64,000 bases of DNA from Enterobacter oligotrophicus (GCF_009176645.1 NZ_AP019007.1:62001-126000); one strand, 5' to 3'. Shown: positions 42,014 through 51,745, counted from the stretch's first letter. Made by a program: numbers and translations. Notes: generated by a model not told the origin, from the sequence alone.

Positions 42014-42835
42014 TCATTGTTGTGCCAGTGCTTCCAGCTTGTCGCGAAAACCGGTTACGGACAACGCCCGGTTATCGGCACGCCACCTGTCTTTAGCCGC
42101 CGGAGCGGAGCTTTGTACGCCAATCAGTTGCCAGCCATTTTCTGTTTTTAACATCAATGGTGAGCCGCTATCGCCGGGTAAGGTATCGCACTGGTGCGAC
42201 AACACACTATTTTGTGCCCAGCCCGTGACAATGCAGTCCGTGTGCGTATAAAGCGAATCCAGATGATCGACCGGATAGCCAGACTGCGTCACTTTTCGAT
42301 CGGCCGCTTTTAGCACGGCGGTCAGTGCAGCTTTATCGCCGTCAAATAACGGCAGCGGCGTAATGCCGGACGGTGGATAACGCAAAACAATCAGGCCGAA
42401 ATCCCAGGATGCCGCCGCCGGGGGAACAATCCAGCCATCACCATCCGGTTTTAAACGTTTCCCCAGAGAAGGGTCAACCCGGCCTTCAATGCCGTGGATC
42501 TCATAGCGCCACAGACCTTTTTGCGACACAAATCGCAACGCGACGGCTTTGTCCGGTTTGCCGCCTGGCGGCGTTAACAGGCAATGGCCCGCCGTCAGCG
42601 CAAGTTGAGGAGTGATCAGGGTGGCGGTGCAGAGATTACCGCTGGCGGTTTCCAGTTGCCCGATAGCATCCCAGGGGGCCAGAGTAGGATCGGGAACTCG
42701 CGTGCGATCGTCATGGCCAAAAAACAGCGTTTTGACCTCTTTGGCGCTAATGGCGTCATCATCGCCATCATCCGCATGTGTAAAGCCAGAAAAAAGCCCA
42801 AACGTTCCCAGTAACAACACAACAGATTTACGCAT
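42014..42835 (-). CDS. ydgD: YdgD, periplasmic trypsin-like serine protease
   Basis: 273 residues. A Sec signal peptide (about 1-21, ending FTHA) precedes an S1-type protease domain with His in LALTAGHCL, Asp in [11 protein letters not shown] and Ser in LPGDSGSPL; a Cys pair around the His and a CxnC later suggest disulfides. The gene is in the usual place before ydgU/asr. Substrate unknown. Confidence 0.9.
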   Translation of the reverse strand: MRKSVVLLLGTFGLFSGFTHADDGDDDAISAKEVKTLFFGHDDRTRVPDPTLAPWDAIGQLETASGNLCTATLITPQLALTAGHCLLTPPGGKPDKAVALRFVSQKGLWRYEIHGIEGRVDPSLGKRLKPDGDGWIVPPAAASWDFGLIVLRYPPSGITPLPLFDGDKAALTAVLKAADRKVTQSGYPVDHLDSLYTHTDCIVTGWAQNSVLSHQCDTLPGDSGSPLMLKTENGWQLIGVQSSAPAAKDRWRADNRALSVTGFRDKLEALAQQ

Positions 42836-42936
42836 ATCACACTCTGGTGGGGTAATTATGATTATTAAAAGTGAACCCTATGAAAATACTATAGACGGGA
42901 CAGCACGAAAGTGGGAGTAAAATCAGCGTGCTACAT

Positions 42937-43020
42937 TCAGGAAAGATAAAAGTGGCTTGCGATGAGCGCGCATAAAATAAGCATGATAAGAATGAGCTCA
43001 AACCGATAGCGCCGCAGCAT
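42937..43020 (-). CDS. ydgU: YdgU, 27-residue membrane peptide
   Basis: 27 codons: MLRRYRFELILIML, then a hydrophobic stretch ILCALI, then ASHFYLS. One membrane helix with an arginine-rich N-terminus is evident. A strong GGAGG lies five bases before the ATG. Position just downstream of asr and the peptide pattern match the small E. coli gene ydgU. The asr terminator lies directly upstream, so expression probably depends on read-through. Confidence 0.82.
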   Translation of the reverse strand: MLRRYRFELILIMLILCALIASHFYLS

Positions 43021-43032
43021 ACGCCCTCCGGA

Positions 43033-43070
43033 TAAAAAAACGGCGCGGAACTGGAGGGTTCAGCGCCGGT
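43033..43070 (-). terminator. terminator of asr
   Basis: On the minus strand CGGCGC-TGAAC ... GTTC-CGCGCCG is followed by seven T. It ends just before the ydgU ribosome-binding site. Confidence 0.85.
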
Positions 43071-43111
43071 TTAGCAACGTGCCCGTATAGGCACGGTTAA
43101 GCGATTACGAC

Positions 43112-43414
43112 TTATGCCGCTGGCTGTGCAGCAGGTTTAGCCGCTTCGTGTTTTACTGCTTTTTTGTGATGCTTTTTCGCCGCCTGGGCTTTCTGCTCTG
43201 CAGCGGGTTTCGCCGCTTTTTTGTGGTGCTTTTTCGCCGCCTGCGCTTTTTGCTCTGCAGCAGGTTTCGCTGCTTTGTGATGTTTCTTATGGTGTACCGC
43301 TTTGGCTGGTGCGGTAGTGGTCGTGGTGGCTGGTGCCGCGGTAGTTTCAGCAGCGAACGCAGCAGAAGACAGGCCCATAGCAGCGGCAACAACCAGAGCT
43401 AATACTTTTTTCAT
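43112..43414 (-). CDS. asr: Asr, acid shock-inducible periplasmic protein
   Basis: 100 residues. Signal peptide [21 protein letters not shown], then a low-complexity, very basic chain with repeated HHKKA and [14 protein letters not shown] units. Two near-identical 17-18 residue repeats are present in tandem, so length is likely to vary between strains. Asr is strongly induced by acid. In E. coli RstA and PhoB act upstream; a RstA-like box is found at 43519. The second Met of the two is used because GAGGG sits about 8 bases before it. Confidence 0.94.
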   Translation of the reverse strand: MKKVLALVVAAAMGLSSAAFAAETTAAPATTTTTAPAKAVHHKKHHKAAKPAAEQKAQAAKKHHKKAAKPAAEQKAQAAKKHHKKAVKHEAAKPAAQPAA

Positions 43415-43518
43415 GTTCATACCCTCGAATTTGGTTTTTCATTTAACCCCACTGCGGGGCCGTTGAAATAACTATATCCCTGTAAATTCGGGGTTTCCGT
43501 GAGTGATTGGTATCGGCG

Positions 43519-43532
43519 TGTAACCGTTTGTA
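43519..43532 (-). promoter_or_regulatory. candidate RstA box upstream of asr
   Basis: On the minus strand TACAAACGGTTACA matches TACATNTNGTTACA at 10 of 12 fixed positions, about 105-118 bp upstream of the asr start. RstA binding at asr is known from E. coli; rstA itself lies 33 kb away in this window. Confidence 0.6.
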
Positions 43533-43563
43533 CAACGCCGGGGATTTTCCCCGGCGCGCGTAC

Positions 43564-45051
43564 TTACAGGTATCGGGAGGTCAGATGTTCGCGGAAATAA
43601 CGGATATTCAGATCTTCCCCGGTCGCCTGGGTAATTAATTGCGACGTGCTAAATCGGCTGCCGTGTTGCCAGATATTCTGGCGCAGCCAGTCAAACAGCG
43701 CGGAGAAATCGCCCTCAGCAATGGCGTCCTGCAGTCCCGGCAGCGCGGTTTTGGCCGCATGGAACAGCTGCGCGGCATACATTGCGCCCAGCGTGTACGA
43801 CGGGAAGTAACCGAAGCCGCCGTCGGTCCAGTGGATATCCTGCATACAGCCGTTGCGGTAGTTGTCTTTGGTGGACAAACCAAGCCAGGCCTGCATTTTC
43901 TCATCCCACAGCGCCGGAATATCGTCGACCTCAATGTCGCCATTGATCAATGCGCGTTCAATCTCATAGCGCAGCACGACGTGTGCCGGATAGCTCACTT
44001 CATCCGCATCGACACGGATATAGCCTGGTTTTACGCGCTGGTTCCAGGCGATAAAGTTCTCTTCGCTGAAGGCCGCCTGGCTGCCAAAACGGGCATGAAC
44101 GGCCGGGAGAAGGTGCCTGAGGAAGGCATTACTGCGTCCGAGCTGCATCTCAAAGAACAGGCTCTGGGATTCGTGGATTGCCGTTGAACGTGCCAGTGCG
44201 ACAGGTTGACCCGCCCACGCACGCGGCAGGTTTTGCTCGTAGCGGGCATGACCTGTTTCGTGGATGACGCCAAACAGAGCGCTGAGCAGTTCGTTTTCAT
44301 CGTAACGCGTGGTGATACGCACATCTTCCGGCACGCCGCCGCAGAATGGGTGCGCGCTAACGTCCAGGCGGCCACCGTTAAAATCGAAGCCGAGCATTTT
44401 CATGGCTTCAAGGCCCAGCTCGCGCTGTGTTGCCGTCGGGAAGGGACCCTGTGGCGGCACGAACGACTGCTGAGCCTGTTTTTCCACGACGTTCGCCAGC
44501 AGATCCGGCAGCCAGGTTTTCATGTCACCGAACAGCACATCCAGACGTTCACTGGTCATGTCCGGCTCGAAAATATCGAGCAGCGCGTCGTAAGGGCTAC
44601 AGCCTTTAGCGTCGGCGCGCAGGCGAGCTTCTTCGCGGCTGAGTTTGACCACCTCTTTAAGGTTGGCGGAAAAACCGTGCCAGTCGTTGGCCGGGCGCTG
44701 GGTACGCCAGGCGTGTTCGCATTTGCTGCCCGCCAGCGATTTGGCTTCTACCAGCGATTCCGGCAGTAACGTGGCCTGCTGGTAGTGGCGCGTCATTTCA
44801 CGCAGGTTGGCCTGTTCGACATCGTTCAGGTCTTCACTCGCCGCCGCCGCCAGCCATTCGCCCACTTTTTTATCGGTCAGGATCTGGTGTTGCAGGACGC
44901 TCATCTCGGCCAGCGCTTCACCACGCGCGGTGCTGCCGCCTGGCGGCATCATGGTAAACATGTCCCAGCTGGCGATGGAGGAGAGGTGCGAGAAGCGGGA
45001 GAGGCGCTGGAAGGTTTTAGTAAGCGATTGATAGGAATAGTTATTTTTCAT
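43564..45051 (-). CDS. M32 family metallocarboxypeptidase (Taq-type)
   Basis: 495 residues, the usual M32 size. The zinc motif HETGH is seen in GVIHETGHARYEQ (about 264), and the third ligand Glu in IHESQSLFFE follows about 25 residues on. DAxYPAHVVLRYEIE and NWxDGGFGYFPSYTLG-type motifs also fit the family. It should cleave C-terminal residues in the cytoplasm. The N-terminal M32 helical region is complete. It is flanked by asr and a low-GC lipoprotein gene. Confidence 0.9.
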   Translation of the reverse strand: MKNNYSYQSLTKTFQRLSRFSHLSSIASWDMFTMMPPGGSTARGEALAEMSVLQHQILTDKKVGEWLAAAASEDLNDVEQANLREMTRHYQQATLLPESLVEAKSLAGSKCEHAWRTQRPANDWHGFSANLKEVVKLSREEARLRADAKGCSPYDALLDIFEPDMTSERLDVLFGDMKTWLPDLLANVVEKQAQQSFVPPQGPFPTATQRELGLEAMKMLGFDFNGGRLDVSAHPFCGGVPEDVRITTRYDENELLSALFGVIHETGHARYEQNLPRAWAGQPVALARSTAIHESQSLFFEMQLGRSNAFLRHLLPAVHARFGSQAAFSEENFIAWNQRVKPGYIRVDADEVSYPAHVVLRYEIERALINGDIEVDDIPALWDEKMQAWLGLSTKDNYRNGCMQDIHWTDGGFGYFPSYTLGAMYAAQLFHAAKTALPGLQDAIAEGDFSALFDWLRQNIWQHGSRFSTSQLITQATGEDLNIRYFREHLTSRYL

Positions 45052-45315
45052 TCTATATTCTCATTGTGTTTGAAGGTCGTAACGAGCATACAGATGTTCA
45101 GATCTGATTAAAACAGATGTTACTTACCAAATTGATGTTAATGCTTAATATGTTAAAATATTCCGTGCGAATATATATGGTTGTTTGTATTCACTGCATG
45201 AATTATTTAAAGGTTAAAGATAGCTCTTAGAGTCAAATATTAAAACGCACATAAGAATATTCTTAGCCAGCGCGATTTTCATAGCGTCAAAGTCAATTAA
45301 CAGGCAACTCTTATA

Positions 45316-45906
45316 ATGAATAAATTTATTTTCTGCGCGCTTTCAGCTGCTTTGCTAGCTGGCTGCGCGATGCAACCCGTCCCTTCCCAGTATAGGAATG
45401 CCACAATTACACTTGTTGGGCACAGTAAGGCCGAAGCGATGACTGATTTAGGGATACCAACACGAACAATGCCCGTCACTGGTAGTCAGACAATGTATCA
45501 GTGGGACAGCAATCAAGGTACAACCTCTGCTGGTTCGTTTAGCGCAGATACCAATGCTGTGGCGGTCGGTAATTCCGCTTATCAGGGATATGGTAACGGT
45601 TTCTCCGGGGGGGCGGTTGGAACATCTGAGACCACTGGAAATTATGGTAGTGCTACTGCTACTCATATTTGCGCATTGTCATTATTAATAGACAATAAAA
45701 CGGATAAAGTGCTTTCAGGCACATTTAATGGAACTGTTGATGATGCTTGCATGAGCCATTTCAGCAATGTTATTACATTAGATCCCAATGCGGTTAATGC
45801 TAATAAATCAGCAATAATGCATAACCAACATGTGAAAGAGGCTAAGGCAGTGGTTGGTGTATTGGCTATTGTGGGCGCAGGTGTTGCCGCTTACAATAAT
45901 CGCTGA
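45316..45906 (+). CDS. predicted lipoprotein of unknown function
   Basis: 196 residues with a type II signal peptide and lipobox LLAGC (Cys16). Next is a segment VGHSKAEAMTDLGIPTR that resembles the turn of SmpA/BamE-type domains, then a Gly/Ser-rich stretch (about 70-115), a pair of Cys and a hydrophobic C-terminal run AVVGVLAIVGAGVAA that could insert in or associate with a membrane. The codons and surroundings are noticeably AT-richer than in neighbouring genes, suggesting acquisition. No function assigned. Confidence 0.75.
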   Translation: MNKFIFCALSAALLAGCAMQPVPSQYRNATITLVGHSKAEAMTDLGIPTRTMPVTGSQTMYQWDSNQGTTSAGSFSADTNAVAVGNSAYQGYGNGFSGGAVGTSETTGNYGSATATHICALSLLIDNKTDKVLSGTFNGTVDDACMSHFSNVITLDPNAVNANKSAIMHNQHVKEAKAVVGVLAIVGAGVAAYNNR

Positions 45907-45979
45907 TCTCATTCACGCAAAACGAAGGCCGTATATTTCGGCCTTTCGTAATATGCCATATCGGCTGTTCAATAAAATG

Positions 45980-47233
45980 TTAATGCAGACGTCGGTGCAG
46001 GCTCCCCCCCACCAGCAGAGCCGCGCACAGCATCAGCGCGATAAACCCGCCCACGCCGTTCCAGCCGTAGTTATGCCAGAACACGCCGCCGAGCGTCCCG
46101 GCGATGCTTGAGCCGAGATAGTAACTAAAGAGATACAGGGACGATGCCTGTCCTTTGGCGCGACGTGCGCGCGGGCCAATCCAGCTACTGGCGACCGAAT
46201 GCGCGGCGAAAAAGCCCGCAGAGAAGAGCAGCATCCCGGCGAAAATTAGCCACAGAGAGGAAAACAGCGTCATCAGCAGGCCGAGCAGCATCACCGCCGT
46301 GGAGACCACCATGACCGGGCCGCGACCATAGCGCGCGGTCATTGCCCCGGCTTTTGGCGAACTCCATGTTCCGGTGAGATACGCGACGGAGAGCAGGCCT
46401 ACCACCGCCTGGCTCAGATGCCACGGTGAGAGCATTAGACGGTAGCCAATGTAGTTAAACAGCGTAACGAACGAGCCCATCAGCAGGAAACCGGTCAGGA
46501 ACAACCGTGGCAACCCTTTGTCACGCCAGTGCAGACGAAAGTTAATAAACAGCGTTTTCGGACGCAGGGATGTGGGGCGGAAATGGCGGGATTCAGGCAG
46601 AATTTTCCAGAACATGAGCGCAGAGGCGAGGGCGAAAAGACCAATCACCGCCAGCGCAATACGCCAGTTAAAGAAGTCGGTAAATACGCCGCTCAGAAGG
46701 CGACCGCTCATCCCGCCGATAGAGTTCCCGCTGATATACAGTCCCATCGAGAAGGCCACAAAGCTCGGGTGGATCTCTTCGCTGAGATAGGTCATCCCAA
46801 CGGCGGCCACACCGCTTAGCGATAGCCCAATCAGCGCGCGCATCATCAAAATGCCGTGCCAGCTGGTCATCATGGTGGAGAGCAGCGTACAGACAGACGC
46901 CAGCATCAACGCGGTAACCATCACCTGCTTGCGGCCAATGGCGTCGGAGAGTGGCCCGGTGAACAACAGGCCAATCGCCAGCATCCCGGTAGAAATGGAG
47001 AGCGAAATACTGCTGCTGGCAGGCGATACGCCAAATTCATGAGACAAGACAGGCAGGATCGGCTGAACGCAGTAGAGCAGGGCGAAGGTCGCCAGGCCCG
47101 CAGAGAAGAGCGCCAGCGTGACGCGCATAAATTGGGGAGTACCACGTTTAATAAACTGCACCGGCTGCGATGCGACAGGTAAATCATCAATATCATTTGC
47201 CGGAGTAATATCGATGGTAGTTGTACGACTCAC
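45980..47233 (-). CDS. ynfM: YnfM, MFS efflux transporter
   Basis: 417 residues from a GTG start (VSRTTT), matching E. coli length; AAGGA lies about six bases upstream. There are twelve membrane helices and the MFS motif GPLSDAIGRKQV in the loop 2/3. E. coli YnfM is classed with arabinose/drug exporters but its substrate is unknown. It is divergent to ynfL, its likely regulator. Confidence 0.92.
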   Translation of the reverse strand: MSRTTTIDITPANDIDDLPVASQPVQFIKRGTPQFMRVTLALFSAGLATFALLYCVQPILPVLSHEFGVSPASSSISLSISTGMLAIGLLFTGPLSDAIGRKQVMVTALMLASVCTLLSTMMTSWHGILMMRALIGLSLSGVAAVGMTYLSEEIHPSFVAFSMGLYISGNSIGGMSGRLLSGVFTDFFNWRIALAVIGLFALASALMFWKILPESRHFRPTSLRPKTLFINFRLHWRDKGLPRLFLTGFLLMGSFVTLFNYIGYRLMLSPWHLSQAVVGLLSVAYLTGTWSSPKAGAMTARYGRGPVMVVSTAVMLLGLLMTLFSSLWLIFAGMLLFSAGFFAAHSVASSWIGPRARRAKGQASSLYLFSYYLGSSIAGTLGGVFWHNYGWNGVGGFIALMLCAALLVGGSLHRRLH

Positions 47234-47354
47234 ACATGTTCCTTGCTTAAACATCCCCGTGATTTCTGGTGACGGGTATGACCACACGATCAGGGTAGGA
47301 AAATGTAAATATTCTGTCTAATATATTAATAATCTCAAATGATACTTTAAAGAT

Positions 47355-48260
47355 ATGAATATCGAACTGCGTCATTTACGCTATTTTATTGCGGTGGCAG
47401 AAGAGTTGCATTTTGGTCGCGCAGCGGCACGCCTGAACATCTCCCAGCCGCCGCTGAGCCAGCAAATTCAGATCCTCGAGCAGCAGGTCGGGGCGCGTCT
47501 GCTGGCGCGAACCAACCGCAGCGTAAGCCTGACGGCGGCGGGTAAGCAGTTTCTTGCCGACAGCCGCCAGATCCTGAGTATGGTGGATGACGCGGCAGCA
47601 AGAGCAGAGCGGCTCTATCTGGGGGAAACCGGTGAATTGCGCATTGGTTTTACCTCGTCGGCACCGTTTATCAGTGCGGTCTCGGAAACCCTGTCGTCGT
47701 TTCGCCGTCACTTTCCGGATGTGCATATTCAGACCCGCGAAATTAATACCCGTGAGCAAATATCACCGCTCAATGAAGGGGCGCTTGACCTGGGGTTGAT
47801 GCGCAACACGCAACTGCCTGATACGCTGGCGTGGGAGATGATTTTGCGCGAACCGTTGCTGGCGATGATTCCCCGCGACCACCCGCTAGCGGCACAGCCT
47901 GTGGTCACGCTGGCGGAACTGGCAAAAGAGCCGTTTGTCTTTTTTGATCCGCAGGTTGGCACCGGGTTGTATGACGATATACTGGGCCTGATGCGCCGTT
48001 ACGATCTCGCGCCCGTCATTACCCAGGAAGTGGGTGAAGCCATGACCATTATTGGGCTGGTGGCAGCAGGACTGGGCGTTTCTGTTCTTCCCGCCTCCTT
48101 TAAACGGGTACAATTGCGGGAGATGCGCTGGGTGACGATTGCCGAAGACGATGCCGTGTCAGAAATGTGGCTGGTGTGGTCAAAGCATCGCGAAATGAGT
48201 CATGCGGCACAGCGTTTCAAAAAGCAGCTTATCACCGCCGCTGCAAAGCTGTATTTATAG
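47355..48260 (+). CDS. ynfL: YnfL, LysR-type regulator
   Basis: 301 residues with the LysR HTH (LRYFIAVAEELHFGRAAARLNISQPPLSQQIQILE) and effector domain, closely similar to E. coli YnfL. The divergent ynfM gene, with 121 bp between starts, is the likely target. Its ligand is unknown. A 7-bp stem inverted repeat (48320-48337) follows the stop. Confidence 0.92.
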   Translation: MNIELRHLRYFIAVAEELHFGRAAARLNISQPPLSQQIQILEQQVGARLLARTNRSVSLTAAGKQFLADSRQILSMVDDAAARAERLYLGETGELRIGFTSSAPFISAVSETLSSFRRHFPDVHIQTREINTREQISPLNEGALDLGLMRNTQLPDTLAWEMILREPLLAMIPRDHPLAAQPVVTLAELAKEPFVFFDPQVGTGLYDDILGLMRRYDLAPVITQEVGEAMTIIGLVAAGLGVSVLPASFKRVQLREMRWVTIAEDDAVSEMWLVWSKHREMSHAAQRFKKQLITAAAKLYL

Positions 48261-48319
48261 GGAAATGTGGGCAAAAATGTGCAGTAAATCACATGGCTAA
48301 GTAAATATTTGACGCCGCC

Positions 48320-48337
48320 TGGTGAAGTGATTCACCA
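48320..48337. repeat. inverted repeat between ynfL and mlc
   Basis: TGGTGAA-GTGA-TTCACCA is a perfect 7-bp inverted repeat 45-62 bp before mlc. It could be a protein-binding palindrome for mlc control or the end of ynfL mRNA; no T-run follows. Confidence 0.5.
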
Positions 48338-48348
48338 TAGCCCACAGT

Positions 48349-48370
48349 TTATTTCGAAGCTCGAAAATAA
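48349..48370 (+). promoter_or_regulatory. candidate Mlc operator (autorepression)
   Basis: TTATTTCGAAGCTCGAAAATAA is nearly palindromic (TTATTT ... AAAATAA around CGAAGCTCG), like the AT-armed Mlc/NagC operators. It ends 11 bp before the mlc GTG start, fitting the known autorepression of E. coli mlc. Confidence 0.5.
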
Positions 48371-48381
48371 GGGAGTACGAG

Positions 48382-49602
48382 GTGGTTGCTGATAGTCAGC
48401 CAGGGCATATTGATCAGATTAAGCAGACCAACGCAGGCGCGGTTTATCGCCTGATTGATCAACTTGGTCCGGTTTCGCGTATCGATCTTTCGCGCCTGGC
48501 ACAACTGGCACCCGCCAGTATCACCAAGATTGTTCGCGAGATGCTGGAAGCCCACCTGGTGCAGGAGACGGAAATTCAGGAGCCGGGCAGCCGTGGCCGT
48601 CCGGCGGTCGGGCTGGTGGTGGAAACCGAAGCATGGCACTACCTGTCGCTGCGCATCAGTCGCGGCGAAATCTTCCTGGCCCTGCGCGATCTCAGCAGCA
48701 AGCTGGTGGTGGAAGACCGTCTGGAGCTGCCGCTCGATGCGGAGCAGCCTCTGCTGGAGACCATTCTCACCCATATCGATCAGTTCTTTATTCGCCATCA
48801 ACAGCGTCTTGAACGCTTAACGGCAATTGCCATCACCATGCCGGGCATTATCGATACTGAAAACGGTATTGTGCACCGTATGCCGTTTTATGACGACGTT
48901 AAAGAGATGCCGCTTGGCGACGTGCTGGAAAACCATACCGGTGTGCCGGTCTATATTCAGCATGACATCAGCGCCTGGACAATGGCCGAAGCGCTGTTTG
49001 GCGCATCTCGCGGTGCGCGTGACGTGATTCAGGTGGTGATTGACCACAACGTGGGAGCCGGAGTCATCACCGACGGGCGTCTGCTGCATGCCGGAAGTAG
49101 CAGCCTGGTGGAGATTGGTCATACCCAGGTCGACCCGTATGGTAAACGCTGCTACTGCGGGAACCATGGTTGTCTGGAGACCATTGCCAGCGTCGAGAGC
49201 ATCCTGGAACTGGCACAGGTGCGCCTTAGCCAGTCGATGAGCTCCTCACTGCACGGCCAGCCGTTAACGGTCGATTCATTATGTGCCGCGGCACGGCAGG
49301 GCGATCTGCTGGCGAAAGACATCATTACCGGCGTCGGGAATAATGTGGGACGTATTCTTGCCATCATGGTGAATCTGTTTAACCCGCAAAAAATTCTGAT
49401 TGGATCGCCGCTCAGCCAGGCGGCGGATATTCTCTTTCCGGCGATTTCTGCCTGTATCAACCAGCAGGCACTTCCGGCATACAGCAAAAACATCGTGGTC
49501 GAAAGCACCCAGTTCTCCAACCAGGGCACAATGGCAGGTGCCGCACTGGTGAAAGATGCGATGTACAACGGTTCGTTACTGATTCGCTTGTTGCAGGGTT
49601 AA
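48382..49602 (+). CDS. mlc: Mlc, ROK-family repressor of PTS genes
   Basis: 406 residues from a GTG start with GGGAG upstream; equal in length to E. coli Mlc. The N-terminal winged HTH (VSRIDLSRLAQLAPASITKIVREML) is followed by a ROK kinase-like fold with the zinc motif GHTQVDPYGKRCYCGNHGCLET. Mlc represses ptsG, ptsHI and malT until PtsG, dephosphorylated during glucose uptake, sequesters it at the membrane. Confidence 0.96.
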   Translation: MVADSQPGHIDQIKQTNAGAVYRLIDQLGPVSRIDLSRLAQLAPASITKIVREMLEAHLVQETEIQEPGSRGRPAVGLVVETEAWHYLSLRISRGEIFLALRDLSSKLVVEDRLELPLDAEQPLLETILTHIDQFFIRHQQRLERLTAIAITMPGIIDTENGIVHRMPFYDDVKEMPLGDVLENHTGVPVYIQHDISAWTMAEALFGASRGARDVIQVVIDHNVGAGVITDGRLLHAGSSSLVEIGHTQVDPYGKRCYCGNHGCLETIASVESILELAQVRLSQSMSSSLHGQPLTVDSLCAAARQGDLLAKDIITGVGNNVGRILAIMVNLFNPQKILIGSPLSQAADILFPAISACINQQALPAYSKNIVVESTQFSNQGTMAGAALVKDAMYNGSLLIRLLQG

Positions 49603-49732
49603 CTCTTTTCTATAGATGTAAGAAATATTGCGCTATCTCAAGCCGGGTAGCGCAGGCTTCCCGTAGACTTCCTCCACTGAATTATTTACCTGGTTTATAT
49701 TTTCGAAGCATACCCAAGAGGTGGAATGAGTC

Positions 49733-50428
49733 ATGCTTAAGCGTTTCTTTGTAACTGGTACTGATACCTCTGTCGGGAAGACTGTTGTATCCCGCGCATT
49801 GCTGCAGGCCCTGGCGGCAAGCGGCAAGCGTGTTGCAGGGTACAAACCAGTCGCAAAAGGCAGTAAAGAGACGCCAGAAGGGTTGCGTAATAAAGACGCT
49901 CTGGTTCTGCAAAGCGTCTCGTCTCTGGAATTGCCTTATCACGCCGTCAATCCCATCGCTTTAAGCGAAGATGAAAGCAGCGTGGCCCACAGCGGTCTGA
50001 TTAACTACAGCCTGTTGTCTGACGGCCTGGCAAACCTGGGCGAGAAGGTTGACCACGTTGTTGTTGAAGGCACCGGTGGCTGGCGCAGCCTGATGAACGA
50101 TTTACGTCCGTTGTCCGAGTGGGTGGTGCAGGAACAGTTGCCGGTGGTGATGGTGGTCGGCATCCAGGAAGGGTGCATCAACCATGCGCTGCTGACGGCA
50201 CAGGCCATTGCCAATGATGGCCTGCCGTTGATTGGCTGGGTGGCAAATCGTATTAACCCCGGCCTCGCACACTACGCTGAAATCATCGACGTGCTGAGCA
50301 AAAAACTGCCGGGGCCTTTAGTCGGTGAGTTGCCTTATCTGCCTCGCGCTGAACAGCGTGAATTAGCGCAGTACATCGACCTCTCTGCTTTCGGCAGTAT
50401 GTTGTCCGTAGATCGAGTCGTGGCGTAA
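49733..50428 (+). CDS. ynfK: dethiobiotin synthetase paralogue (YnfK/BioD2)
   Basis: 231 residues with P-loop [19 protein letters not shown] at 8-26 and the Lys/Asp motifs of dethiobiotin synthetases ([19 protein letters not shown]). It adds CO2 to diaminopelargonate in biotin synthesis or acts on a related substrate. The main bioD is normally in the bio operon; this is the mlc-linked paralogue. Its last 66 bp overlap the 3' end of clcB on the opposite strand. Confidence 0.92.
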   Translation: MLKRFFVTGTDTSVGKTVVSRALLQALAASGKRVAGYKPVAKGSKETPEGLRNKDALVLQSVSSLELPYHAVNPIALSEDESSVAHSGLINYSLLSDGLANLGEKVDHVVVEGTGGWRSLMNDLRPLSEWVVQEQLPVVMVVGIQEGCINHALLTAQAIANDGLPLIGWVANRINPGLAHYAEIIDVLSKKLPGPLVGELPYLPRAEQRELAQYIDLSAFGSMLSVDRVVA

Positions 50429-51637
50429 CGTCCGCGACAGCACCGATGCAATAACACACGCAATCAGCAAACCGGGCAGTAAAACGTACTGTCCGGTCAT
50501 CTCACAAACCATCAGCGCCGACATAATCGGTGCATGTGTCGTCGCCGCCAGCATCGTCGCCATTCCGGCCAGCCCCAGCAAAATCGCCGCGTCTGAACCC
50601 GGAAACCACAGCGCGACGATTTGCGCAAACAGCATCCCTGTCGCCATGCCGACAAACAAGGTCGGCGTAAATACCCCGCCCGGCGCACCTGAACCACTGC
50701 TCGCCAGTACCGCCAGCAGCTTACAAATAAACACTCCTGCGATCACCGGGAACAATGGCGGAGAGAGAAGAAAACCCTGCACCACGCTATAGCCATTGCC
50801 CCAGACTTTCGGGGTCAGGAGCGACAGTAGCCCCACAATCAGCCCACCGAGCGCCAGTTGCCACGGCGGCGAAAGTTTAAGACGCAGAAACAGGGAGTGG
50901 CTGGAGGTCATCAGCCACATCAATAGCGGGCCGCACAGCCCGGCCAGAAGGCCCATGCCGACTATCAGGGAATAATCCACTGCGGTGAGGAGCTCGCTGA
51001 GCTGGACTTGATAAAGGGTGTTTGCGCCGGGGCTGAGCAGACGTGTTGTGAGTAACGCCACCACCGCAGCAATCACCACCGGACCGAGCGAAGCCAGCAT
51101 CAGCGTGCCAAAGAGGATCTCAGCGATAAAGAGGCTTCCGGCCAATGGCGCGTGGTAGGCGCTGGCCATCCCCGCGGCAGCTCCGCAGGCTATCCACAAT
51201 TTCCATTCCGCTTTTGGTGTGAAGCGTCGGGCGAACAGGGAGGCGGCGAGGGCAGCAAGCAGGATCATCGCCCCTTCGCGTCCGATGGCGCTCCCGCTGG
51301 CGACCACCAGCAGTGACGCGAGTGATTTTACCAGGCTGGCCCCGTAGTCAAACTGTCCATCTTCCGTCTCCAGCGCTTCCATATAGTCGGTTGGGGCATG
51401 GGGGCGTTGCGCGTTAAATCGTTGCCATCCCCAGAGCAATAACCCGGCGGCCATGCCGCCCAGCGCGGGGGTTAGCGCCCGTCGCCAGGGCGCTAATGCG
51501 GCGGCGGCATTAACCAGGCTGCCGCTGTCGTTGCTGAGAAACAGCCATTCGAGCAGATACATGGCATGACGAAATACCGCAACGGCTAACGCCGCCAGCA
51601 CGCCGGTAACGGTGGCGATCAGGAGGCGGCGAAACAT
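50363..51637 (-). CDS. clcB: ClcB, ClC-type chloride channel/antiporter
   Basis: 424 residues from [12 protein letters not shown], the start used by E. coli and Salmonella homologues; 12 more codons (MQRLHAYP...) are open and no clear Shine-Dalgarno decides. ClC selectivity motifs are present: GSAIGREGA and [11 protein letters not shown]. Ten or more membrane segments. It aids extreme acid resistance by balancing charge. The stop lies inside the ynfK coding region. Confidence 0.9.
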   Translation of the reverse strand: MFRRLLIATVTGVLAALAVAVFRHAMYLLEWLFLSNDSGSLVNAAAALAPWRRALTPALGGMAAGLLLWGWQRFNAQRPHAPTDYMEALETEDGQFDYGASLVKSLASLLVVASGSAIGREGAMILLAALAASLFARRFTPKAEWKLWIACGAAAGMASAYHAPLAGSLFIAEILFGTLMLASLGPVVIAAVVALLTTRLLSPGANTLYQVQLSELLTAVDYSLIVGMGLLAGLCGPLLMWLMTSSHSLFLRLKLSPPWQLALGGLIVGLLSLLTPKVWGNGYSVVQGFLLSPPLFPVIAGVFICKLLAVLASSGSGAPGGVFTPTLFVGMATGMLFAQIVALWFPGSDAAILLGLAGMATMLAATTHAPIMSALMVCEMTGQYVLLPGLLIACVIASVLSRTLRHDSIYGQHTAESREVDVLR

Positions 51638-51745
51638 TGCGCGAATGTCGGGGTAAGCGTGAAGACGTTGCATGGGTCGCGATTAAACGGGAAAGATACA
51701 ATATTGTGGCGGGAAATCGCGGGGTTAGCAAAAGGTATGCGTGCG

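Noticed and set aside
43112..43414. Repeats considered as a CRISPR or satellite array
   Set aside because: They are in-frame protein repeats of asr, with no spacers.
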